From: Sebastes aleutianus
Lineage: Eukaryota > Chordata > Actinopteri > Perciformes > Sebastidae
NCBI GenBank assembly: GCA_916700875.1
Contig: CAKAKS010000068.1
Coordinates: 24,954,753 to 25,018,752 of the forward strand
Length of the DNA: 64,000 nucleotides
Direction of reading: 5' to 3'
Every line of letters begins with the position of its first letter. The first letter of the stretch is position 1. Both the position numbers and the translations under genes were made by a program. Positions 22,725-34,400 of this stretch are shown here, piece by piece. The notes beneath the pieces are model-generated. The model saw only the letters and a list, made by a program, of their open reading frames with translations. It made no database searches and was not told where the DNA came from.

Positions 22725-23434
22725 ACACAAGACCATTTCTTTGTTTTATTACAACATTGAATGAAGCCTGAGTACGCAATTTTGAGCAATTGCAGCCATT
22801 TCGTGTGTCTTCTACCAACAATAAAGAACAAAATATATATGTAAACACACATGTATCTCATAAAATATAATCTTCACATTACTTTAGTATTTTTCAATCA
22901 GACTTCAATCTGAACATGAAAAACTAAAATGGATGAGAGCTCTTCATTCAGTGTTACTAAAAATTACTATTCCAAAACATATTTTTTTTACATACAAACA
23001 TGTCAGTGTTAGCTGGATTTATCAAACTAAGAGTCAAATATTGACCAAGAAAAAATGCTTTGTGTCACCATTTTATCAACACGCACCCATTATGTCAACA
23101 TGCCCCACAACAAATGTGTCAGTTGTAGTACAAAACAATGATAATTTAAACAGAAGTGAGCATGAGGATAAAAAAAAAAAAATACAACAAAGTGCCATGG
23201 TTGCCCTACTTCTGCTGCATCTAACAGGCTTTTATTCAGATCACCAACACTGGAAGCTCATCAACCAAATCAAAGTCCCTCATTGGCTGAAGAAGACATT
23301 ACAGCTTATAAGGTCTCGGGCAAGGTTACTATTAGGAACCATAGGCACTGGTTTAGCAGATGGCTTGATCTATTCCTGGATAGTAACCTAAGCAGGTTGT
23401 GATATGGTAGTCCTTCCTGTTGGTGTGTCTTGTT
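22725..23434 (-). other. npat: npat 3' untranslated region
   Basis: From the npat stop (23435-23437) leftward there are AATAAA signals on the minus strand at about 23231 and at 22745-22750. The second is followed by a GT-rich stretch (TGGTCTTGTGTGTGTTTTTC), the expected downstream element, so the 3' UTR most likely ends near 22.73 kb. Poly(A) usage is inferred. The plus-strand frame across 22933-23391 is antisense to this UTR and not a gene. Confidence 0.55.
22745..22750 (-). terminator. candidate npat poly(A) signal AATAAA
   Basis: AATAAA on the minus strand in GTAATAAAACAAAG, with a GT-rich element 15-30 bases downstream. It is better supported than the alternative AATAAA near 23231. Confidence 0.5.
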
Positions 23435-25418
23435 TCACTCATCATAGTGAAGTGAAGACAGGAACTTATCCACATCCAAGTCACTGGGAAAGCACTCTAC
23501 AAGTTTCTTCCTTTCCTGCAGATTTAAATCAAAAGTTAGAATTACACAACAATATGTGGTATGCATAAACACTTCATTACCATCTAAATGAAAAGCAGTG
23601 ATACCAATAGGCAGTTCATCTGGTGAAATCACCTCAATTTCTGTTCAACAAGAGAAAATCGGGTGGCTCTGAGTAGATGTGATGCTCATTACACACCAAA
23701 ACACAAGTGTTGGATGGATGCAAAATAGAGAAACAACTCAGGTATTCTTAGTTTTTTTTATGAATGGGGCAAAATAACAGAAAGATTGGCCTGATGGTGG
23801 CACCAGAGTTAAGGCCACATTGTCACCTTAATCCATCCACTCTGTAAACTGCTTATCCTGTTCAGGGCTACTGAGGACACCCTTGACGGACTAGTCTATT
23901 ACAGGACTAACACATGTAGACACACACACATTCACACCATCAGGTCATAGAGTTTCCAATGCACCAAACCTGCATGTCTTTAAAAAGGGTTTTTACTGTG
24001 GTCATTTTAGGATATCTCACAGACTCAGCTTGTCAGGCTCAGTTCTAATTTGTAAGACTAAGCTCAAGTTTCTTCAGGTTTATGCTGTTTTGTCAGGCTT
24101 GGCCTATTATCATTAGAATGCTTAAAGGTAGGGTTGGTAGTGCTGTTCAAATAAATTGTTATATTTGTTGAAATTCTCATTACATCCCGACCAACAATCA
24201 ATAAATGAAACGCTAGGCAAAAAAAGGAGAAAATAATCTGGTATCTGTGGCTGTCGCAGGACTGTAATAAACCCGTCCAATCATTTCACTGCCTGTCTGT
24301 CTACCTAACTGCCTGCACGCACTCATTGCACGTCACCGGAGTCTTCCACAAGCTGCTAGCTAGACAGCTACGTTCATTATATGTTCATGTTCATCATGAT
24401 AATTTAGGGGAGTGACATTGGAGGGAGGCCTGAAGGGACGGACTGTTAGTGTAGCAGACTTTCTCGCTAGATTCAACGACGTTTGGAGATAGTAGTGCTA
24501 GCTACTTTCATTGAAAACGAGTCGACAACACTGGGCTCGTTTTTTCGGTGGAATCATTTAAAAAAATCTCATGCACTCTTGCTGGTTTCTTAGCATTACT
24601 GAACCTACCTTTAAGAGAGCCAGAGCTAGAGCATATTGGTAGTCGTCTTGTAGGGTTGTGGGAATTGTAAACACTGTCTACTTTTTTTTAAATTATAGCA
24701 ACACCAGCAAGACATCTAAGTAGAGCTGAAACAATTAGTCAATTCATTGATCGACAGAAAATTAATCGATTGATTGTTTTCAAAGATTGAGAGTAATTTT
24801 TCAATCCAAAAGATCAAACATTCCCTTGTTGAAGCTTTTCAAATGTGAAGAGTTGCAGCTTTCCTTCGTCATATTTGATAGAAATATCTTTGGTGTTTAG
24901 ACAAAATAGGAAATTTAAAGATATCACCTTAGGCTTTACAAAATTGTAACATTTTCCGCTGTTTCCTGAGAATTTATAGACCACATGATTAATCAAAAAC
25001 ACAATACTCGTTTCTTTACAGCCCTACATCCAACTACATCTGAAAACAGACTACTGCTGAAGCAGAACTTATCTATCACAGAAAACAATAATAGTCCAGT
25101 AAAATTGTAACTTGACCTCAAACAAATTGCAACAAGACCTATTATACTTGCATCGTACTCCTAAAGGTTTCCTCTTTGACATAAGAAAAGGGTTAATGAA
25201 TAATCCAAAGGGAAAAATCCTGAAATCTGGGGAAATTCAAAATGGCCACCATCTGCCCTATAATAATAATAATAATAATTAATTGATATTTGAAAGGGTT
25301 ATAATCAGAGATGGCCAATATTTCTGTATTTGAAATACAATTAATTTGGAGCATTTTGTAATTAATATTTGACAGAGAAGTTTACCCAAATTTTTAAGGT
25401 AAATTGCCTGGACTTCAT

Positions 25419-25470
<52 letters not shown>

Positions 25471-28400
25471 TTTAAACATGACAAATCCTTGTGTTGTACT
25501 CACCCGGTCTGTCTTTTTGCTGGGAGATTGTTTTGCCTCTTTCTTTGCCCGCGGGCTGGCTGTGGGAGAAGACTGTTTGCGTTTCTTAGAGTTCTTTGAG
25601 CTTGTGGCCGAATGTTCTCCTACTTCTTCCTGACGCAAGCTGTCCTTCAGTGGAGTGCCTGTCCTGGCGATGGCAGCACGTGAAAGAATCATGAGTGTGT
25701 GAGCAGCCATGTTAATACTGTTTTCGCTTCCAGCCTCACTGGCTGGGCTGCAGCCGGGGACATCTGGGGTATTGGGAGGTATTAGACGCTTGGGAGTCCC
25801 CTCTCCATCTTTACCTTTCTTGTGTCGTGAAGGAGTCCTAGGACGGTCAACGGACTCCTCCTGGTTACGGCCAGTCCCAGGGGTCCGGGGAAGACTGTGG
25901 TCTGAACTGCCCGCTCCAGGCCTCTTGACTGGGGTGGGAGGAGAGTTGAGCCCCTGGATGTCCTGCAGCATCTCAGCTGCCTGCTTGGCCAGAGAGCTGG
26001 TCTTTGAGGGTGCTTTTGTAGCCTTGGACTGAGGATTAGATGCAGGCTGGGTGGCAGCTGGAGGGCTAAAGTCTCTTAATGCTGAGGATGAAGGTGTTGA
26101 CTCTTGCAAGCTTCCCTTCATTTCATTCTCCTTGTTCGCTGTCACATTGGGCATCTCCTCAGTGGGAGTCCTCTTTTCTGTACGCCCCTCACGTGACTTG
26201 CCAGGAGCTTTTTCTGCAGGTTCTTTCCTGCTGCTCTCCTCTTTCTCCTTTCTACTTCCTGATTTCAGTGCAGACTCAGAGGACAAAGACCTAGAAGTAC
26301 GAAAATCCTTAGCTTTTGCTCCATCACCATCACCATCCTTATCATGATTGTGTTTCCTGTCAATAGATTTTGATCTCCTTCCCGATTCAGACTTTTTCAA
26401 AGTCTCAGGCTGTGAGGCATCAACCCTGCTGGTACTTGCACGGTGAGACTCTTGATTATTGGTGCTATGATCTTGTTTATGAGAGCTCTTTTTAAGAAGA
26501 TTTTTCTGGTGCTGTTGTGGAGGCGTGGACTTCTCTGCCTCCTTCATGAAGCCACCTCCAGTCTGGGGATCTGCTGAGCATCTGACAGTCTCTATCCTCC
26601 TCTTGGGCTTGTTGGCACCCAAGATAGTAGGTGTTTTTCGAATCACCGACTGTGTGTCATCTTTCTCAGTCTGCTGGACAGTTTGTGATGTATTTGGAGC
26701 TGGAGGTTTGGTGGTTCTTGTTGTTTTAGCAGTTTGTGGTTGAACTTCTGCATTACGGTCAAAACATAAAATTCTCTTATGTCTAGGACCCATCGCTGTA
26801 TCCTGCTGGCCTGTGTTTCCAGGTTGAACCAACTTACCAACCGGGTGTTGCTCAGTGCCTGAAATTCAGAGAAATAAGGTCAGAGAAGTAAAGCAGGGAC
26901 ATTAAAACAATAAGCAGAGAAACACTGAGGACATCCTTTGGTAACATAAAGTAAAAGGATATCAACCATTATATACCACCAGCTAGCACTGCTCCAAATT
27001 AACTTGTAACTTACCAGCAGGTGTAGACCGTTTGGTTGCCATTGTGGGAGACTTGGGCTCTGCCTGCTGTACTGGTACTGGGTTTGATATGGCAACAAGC
27101 TGTAAATATAACAATGATACATTTTATTGTTCTGGACATTGCTAAACATGTACAACCCCCATGATGCAGCAATGTTCATTTCATTATAACACACACTACA
27201 CAATTATAAAGTCTTCTTGGATAGATTGAAAAACATACTGACAATTGTTGGAGCCTTACCAGTGGTAGGACTATAAATGCAATGTTTGCCATGAAGAAAA
27301 AGGCAATGGGCTCTTTAAAATGTTATGTGTTTATTACTTTAGAAGGATAAATATGTTTAGTAAATTGTGTGTAATCTGCCAATTAGGGTATGACATGTCT
27401 TGTGTACAAGTTGACATTTTGGCCGGAGCACTTATGGGTCAGCAGGCAACATTTAGATTTATTCTTTTGGAAACCAAATTTCATAAATGCTGTCACTGGT
27501 TTGGACATCTTGTTTACTATAGTGACAATTTAAGGAGCAATATGTAGTACTGACAGCTAGCGTTTTAAAATGAGTACTGCAGTCTAAATTCAAAACATTG
27601 GAGCCGTGGCCCGTTCGCTCCTTCGGTGTGACTGATAGCAGTTAGACTGTGTTAGTATCACGGCTTTAGCCTCTAGCCAGCAGCAGTAACGTTAGTCAGA
27701 ATCACTTAAGCGGCTGTGTGTCTCAAATACTTGCCACCTTGATAACCCAGCGGCACACGGACCACAGAGAGATGTGCCGAGGCTTTTCAGGTTGGGTAGA
27801 ATGCAGAAGGCTGTGTTTGCGTGCCAATTTATTTCAAATGTGTCAACGGGGTGTTGAAATGGGCAGTGGACGGGATCACACCGGCCAAAACAAAAACAGA
27901 CGTTCGGGACTGCATTGGAAATCTCAAAGGAGAACATACTGGCTGTAGCATTGTTGTCAGAGAAGCCAGTATTTCAATTTAGCATTTTTCCTTAATATCT
28001 GATGACATACCATGGTCATTTTATGATTTATTAAAGTAAATATATTACATATTGGTCCTTTAAATATGAGATGTTGTCCAAAATAGCAGAATTATGCTTT
28101 GGGTAGCATGTGTTTTGTAAATCTCATGGAAATATGCCAATTAGATCTCAAGATACCTCGCCATGGACCAAAGTGTTAAATGTTAGTGTCAAAGAGAAAT
28201 TTCCTCCAAGGGGCAGAACGGTAGATGATCACCAGAATGATCAGGAATTATCTTTTTATTCCGGTGAAAATGGTAAGAAAAGAGATTCCCTTTGACTACC
28301 ACCTTACTGCAGATAAAGTTACCTGATTGGACACCATATGGACCTTCCCCAGAGTATTCGGCCCCATAACAGAAACAGGGAGCATCACAGGCTTAACAAC

Positions 28401-31400
28401 AGGTGATGGTAAGATGAGTGTTGGCCCTGCATGAAAAAAAGAAAGATTTTTTAAAATAATACCAACACTAATAAAGATAATAGTAATGGGCTTGACAGAC
28501 AGTAGGCAATGAACAACAAAGAAAAACAAAACACGCCATATCCTCTGCTCCAGGTCCAACACACAATAGATGACGGAAATCCCATCAACAATGTGCAGCT
28601 TGTTAGCTCAGGGAAGGAAGGAAGTCCAAAACCACAAAGGAGTCAAATTGAACCATAGTGTTTCCTGAATTATTTGTCAGAGTAACCTCAAAAATTGTAA
28701 TAATCTGTGTTATTTTGCAGTGCAACCTATGTGTTAATGTTGATGATCCCCAAACTGTGCATTGCTTCATAGGAACAGAACTCATTACTCATTATCACAT
28801 GTTCACAAATAGGGTAGAAGCAACATTGTCTATTATTTTTCAAGTCCAAAGTCCCTCAAGGGGAAAGTGTCCCCTTCACAGTATGTTAAGAAATTCAAAC
28901 AAAAATGACAAAGTTAACATCAAAAGCTGAAACTACAACACTCAAAGCTAGCTTCTGATACTGGAGATTAACATTTTTTCTATTGAGATGACCCACTGTT
29001 TTCTCTTACCGGTGGAGTAGCCTCGAGAGCGAGTTGGTGTGGTCACCCCAAACTGGTTGGTGGGCAAAGATTGTCCCTTTGAGACACCAGGAGACAGTAG
29101 CATTGGTCTGGTTTGAGCATCTTTATTCGGGGATTCAGTCACAAGGATATAGCTGGCAGTGGCTCCTTGGAGGGCTGCGTTAGTGGTGTCCAGGGGTAGT
29201 TGAATTATGTAGTTTTGCTGTGCCTGTGATGTCCCTGTTAATGGGGATGCGACTACGGCCCCAGCCTTACAGCGGAGAGGACTAGCATGTGCCTCAGAGC
29301 TTTGTAAGCCACTAACTGCCTGTGCTGCCTCATCCAAGTTGGCCTTTGGTGTGCCAGGGACTCCAGAGGGCTTAGCTAGAGAGGAAAGATAGATGGTGGG
29401 TATCTTCTCTCCAGAAATGCAAGAAATTGCCGGATTCAAAGCCGTGTTACTGGAAGAATTCTCATCCTGGTTATCGCTGATGATGATCTCCAAAGAAACT
29501 ATATCACTGTTATCAGCTGCGGCCTTGCTTGGGGTGGTGTGGTTGATGGTCGGAGGATCGGGTGCTGCAACAACTGACGCACAAGAGGAGGAGGATGCGG
29601 GTGAGGCAGGTGAGGATGAGGCAGGTGTAGCTGTAAGCGTTGCAGAGGTAGAAGCAGATGTGGGTGAGCCAGGTGCTGCTGTGGACACTGGTGAAGGTGT
29701 GGCAGGTACAGTTATAACTGTGGCACTGCTAGAAGGAGATGTGCAAGAGGCAGATACAGATGTTACTAAGAGAGTCGACCCCGGTAGAGCATCTCTTTCA
29801 CTGCTTGAAAGTGACATATGAGGTAGGTCAGCAGTCGGCGTTGGAGTGTTGTTTAGTTCAACTTGTAAAGGAAACAAAAAAGCAGAGGGAGCAGGTTGCA
29901 CTTCAGATCCTTGTGCTTGTTTATGTTCCTGTTTTCTGTCAACATTAGATGTCAGCACAGCAAATGCAGCAGAGGGAAGAATGGTTGATTCACTGGGGTC
30001 AGCTGTGATGGAGGGGCTGTCCCTTGTGGCCATACAGTCAAAAGGAGGGGGAGGCGTATTCAACGGTTCATCAATGTCCATCGGCGTTACAAAAACACAG
30101 TTATTTTCTTTTCTGTTTGAGAGCACTGCAGCAGATGAGACGCCTTGGTGATCCCCATGACTCACTAACAATTTGGCTGAACTGTTTTCAATTCTGGATG
30201 CTCTGCCGCCGGGGTTAAGAGCTGTTTTCTTTAACAAGATGGGAGCAGTAGACTTTCTGGTTTTACGCTCTTGTCCACCTCTCATCTTCACCGTTGTATC
30301 CGAAGCGTTAGCATCGGTGTGTGTAGTGCCTGAAAAATAAAATGAAATATTTGGTGATTAATCTGAAAAATTATACCTGTGTGTCTGATTTAAGGATGCC
30401 ATTATGTCAGCACACATACACACACACCTCACATGGAAAGTTGTTTAAACTGGAAAATTAATTGATTTTTGACACATTTTACGCGCTTCCAACTTTGAAT
30501 TCAAGAAACCTGCCTTGACCTGTGTGAAGCAGACAATAATCAACGGTGACACCTGTGTTTTCTTCTTCTGAGAGCCTACTACTGTATTAGATTGTAAGCA
30601 TACCTGGATCATCACTCTGAAGGGGTCCGACTGTAGATGAAGGTCCAGCAGCGTCGCTCTCTTCTGGACTACTGCTAATATCTCCATCCGCTGGTTCACC
30701 ATCAGTTAATCTGGTTTTATCTGCAAATACACATTATAAAAAGTCTGTTTTACAATGGCTTTCCATTGTGCTTTATTACACAATCAAAAAGAAGTGATTC
30801 AGTACTAAGTACTCTAAGTAAGTACTCTGCACATCAAACAAAATAAAAGCAAAGTAGGTCATAGTTACTGTAATCGAAGAGCTCAAAGAGGGCGTGAAAA
30901 GCTGGGTCGGACTCAGTCTGCTCCAAAATGTCATGGATGGCATCGTCACTCATGTGGATTTCCCCCTGTATCAGAGGACATATGTCAGGAAATAATGTAG
31001 TAACACAAAGGAAAATAAGCACAGCTTGATGGAGTGATCACTAGAAATGTTTATGAGGAACATTTTTGAGGAGAAATAAAAAGAAATTATACCATTATGA
31101 TATTAGTATTTATAGTTTTTCAGCACCTGTAATCCCAGGATTTCATCTATAGACTGGTCTGCCTCCACTGTACTTGAAGGGGCCTTAGGTGCTTGGGGCA
31201 TTGGTTCACTGATATTTGAGATGAAACAGAGCAGAAATTAGTACAGCCATGTTATAAAATGCTCGCAGTCATGTCACAACTTTGATTGTCACTAACAAAA
31301 TCATCTATCACAACAACTTAATACATACGCAGTGAGGCAATGCAGAGTTCTAACTCAACACTTACTTGGCGAGGATTTTGTTGATGTTTTCAGCTAGCTT

Positions 31401-34400
31401 CTCTTGTAGCGATCTGTCCCCCAATATCTTGTCACGTGCATTTTGTATCACAAGCTGCTGTGGAGATTAGCATGTGTTGTGAAGTCACAAAATATATGAA
31501 ACATGAATCTAAAAAAGAAGAATTCATTCAAGAGAGAGCATGCCATTTCTGATTCCATGATGTTCTACTATCACTTAATTGGTCAAGAGCTCAAAAACTA
31601 AAACACATTTATTTCAGGTGTCCTAAAAAGGTGACAATCTGCAGGTAATTTAGCACTAATTTGCTGCACAAGATGGACCAAGATCATTGCATGAGTGAAA
31701 ACGCTTCTTGTTTGTTCAAAATGTCTCGGTCTTATGGAAACCTAACACCCAACATACAGATCTACTTACAGGAAAGTTCTCATCTACGCCTTCTTCAGGT
31801 TGGGGTTCTGCATTGGGGGTATTGACAGTCATTGCACATCTGCCAGGGATACTGGACCCAATCTGAGCACCACCTCTCTTCCTGGGGGTGTCCCTGAGGG
31901 CAGCAGAAAAGATTATAGAGATGGCTGCCAAGTGCTAACATGCACAAGGCACAGACAAAACGCGCAATATCATACAACAACCGCATTGTTGATGCACCTT
32001 TGACCAATTTTTATTCTCTGGATTTAAATTGTGTTTAGCCTGTCTTTATCTGATTCCCTGCTTTTTAAGTGCTATATAAATTAAATAAACTTGAAACTTG
32101 AAAACACCACAAACTAAGGCCTCAACCTGACGAGCCAATCAACATTTCTCACAGTGGACATTTTGACTGTCATAACAGGAAAACCACAGGTGTAACTAAT
32201 AACATTTATGATGACTCCTGTCCATTTAGGTGAACCAGGTCCGTAGTCCTTTTATTCGCATTTCTGGCTCACCTGAATTGAACAGAGCTATCATTAAATG
32301 TTATAAACAACACCTGTGCTTTCCCTGCAATCACATGTCAAAATGTCGGCTGTGATTGAGGTCTAAACCAAAGCCCTGTATCTGGCACACCTAAACAGAA
32401 TCAAACCACAGCCACACTTGTCATAGTAGGAAAAGCACAGGTGTGACTCATAACATCAACGATGGCTTCGTGCCAGTCATGTGTCCCAGTAAGTAATGAC
32501 AGTGTCACAGTGAGCCAGCATGCACAACAAAAATACCCTGAAACTGAAGCAGCTAAATGGAATTTGGCAGCCATTCATTTAATTATTTACACCTTTGCTT
32601 TATTGTCATATGTCAAAATGTCTTCCATGAAAAAGGCACAGGTCTAGAAGGACAACAGAGTCGGCCTTCAACGCTCTCTTGTTAATGGGTTGTTAACATT
32701 AACTGCAATACAGCATCAAATCATCCTTAAAATAAATAAAATAAATAAATATCCTTACCATTTCCGTCGTGCAGGAGACATTGGGCCTGGATTTAGCCGA
32801 GGTTCTGAAACAATTATCTGTATAGGTGAACCCCCTGTAAAGGACATAATATGTCATATTATGTCATCATATAAAAGCAACAGCTTGCAAGCATGCCAAA
32901 ATGCAAAGAGCTAATCGAGCTTTGTTAAATGTTTCAAGAGCCCTACACAAAATGAAGAAACCTATTGGGCTTCAACAAGCCGTCATCAAAAAATACAGGA
33001 ATAATTTTGTTCAAAGAAAATAGCTCTAACATGTTTGTTTCAACTTATCTACTGTATTAAATCAGCGCAGAGAAATGACCACCTCGGCTGAGAATGTAAA
33101 ATAAAAGTGAATATTTGTTTTTAGATTTTTTAAATTCAATTCAATAAGACGTGTGAAAACAAAACACCTCAACCTTCTAAATTGTCACTTCCTCAAGTAC
33201 CCTGTACATAAAACAAAAAATAGAGAGAGTACTGCATGTTTTGTGATACTTACTGGGTGTATTTAGTAATCGGCTGACATCATGGATCTGCTGCTGGGTG
33301 CCACTGCCGGTAGCTGGGCGGGCGTGCGTGGCAGTGTAGCTCAGGGGAGTGGAGTGGCCGAGCATGTTGTGGGAGATGTGTGATGGGCTGATGAGCGAGC
33401 TCGTTTCAGAAACTGATGAGCAGACGACGCCACCAGCTGAAGCCACGGCCAAGACCCGCTGTCTAGCCATGTTTGCCATTCCAATGCGTGAACGTGCTGC
33501 AATGAACAGAGGCCAGTAAATAAAAGGCCTACGTACAAACCCTGAGCAAACACAGAAGCCAGACAACCTAATTCATACAGCATTTATCTTAAATCATAGT
33601 TTGACTACCGTGTTAAGAGTGGGTGATGCTGATAATTTGCACACTCAATGTATTAACCACAGTGTTTCCCCCATTTTGCGAAATTAGTCGTATTGGTTGG
33701 ATTTACCGTTTATAAACCACCATAATCACAATAAGCACCTGATTAGGGAAGCCATTCCAGCTGACATTGGGCGAAGGCAAGGTAAACCCTGGACAGGTTG
33801 CCAGACTATCACAGGGTTGACACATACAGACGCTCACATTTACACCTACGGGCAATTTAGAGTCAACAATTAACCTAACCTGCATGTCTTTGGACCGTGG
33901 GAGGAGGCCGGAGAACATGCAAACTCCACATAAGGGCCCCAAACCAGGTTTGAACCTGCAACCCTCTTTAAGTGAGGCGGCAGTGCTAACCACAGAAATC
34001 TTGAAGGCTCAAAGTACTTGGGTGGGTGTTGATAAAAAATGATGGGAAACACTGCTATATAATCTGTATACATTAATATGGCAGTACATACTTTTGTCTG
34101 CAAGGATTTTAGTGAACAATAAAATATAACATCAAATTGAAAAAAACTAATAACAACTTACTTCTTTGATATGCTGATATAGCGGGGGAATTCTGCAATG
34201 ACCTAAGTAAAAGATGTAGAAGAATAATGGAACAATATCAGTGATGAAGATCCAACTTAATGTCAGCTTTGAATAGAAAACACTGAGATTTGAGGCCCTG
34301 TTCAGACCTGGTATTAACATGAGTCATCAGATCACAAGTGGACAGCACTAAGTACAGGTGTGAATATGAAGGATATTACTTCATGTAATATTACGTCACA

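Noticed and set aside
22933..23391. 152-codon plus-strand frame
   Set aside because: Antisense to the npat 3' UTR, with low-complexity lysine runs and no family resemblance.
25279..26832. 517-codon minus-strand open frame with a polytyrosine run
   Set aside because: It is npat exon 25504-26858 reading past its donor (GTGAGT at 25498-25503) into the intron, where (TTA)n is translated as tyrosines.
26832..26850. splice donor GGTTG|GTAAGT inside the npat exon at 26833-26840
   Set aside because: Consensus is good, but skipping to a downstream exon would break the frame of the conserved region. The continuous reading (VGKLVQPGNTGQQD...) leads in phase into the KRILCFD block typical of NPAT.
29393..29821. 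142-codon plus-strand frame rich in E, D and A
   Set aside because: Antisense to the large npat exon 29010-30329. Its composition is the shadow of a serine/threonine/proline-rich coding strand.
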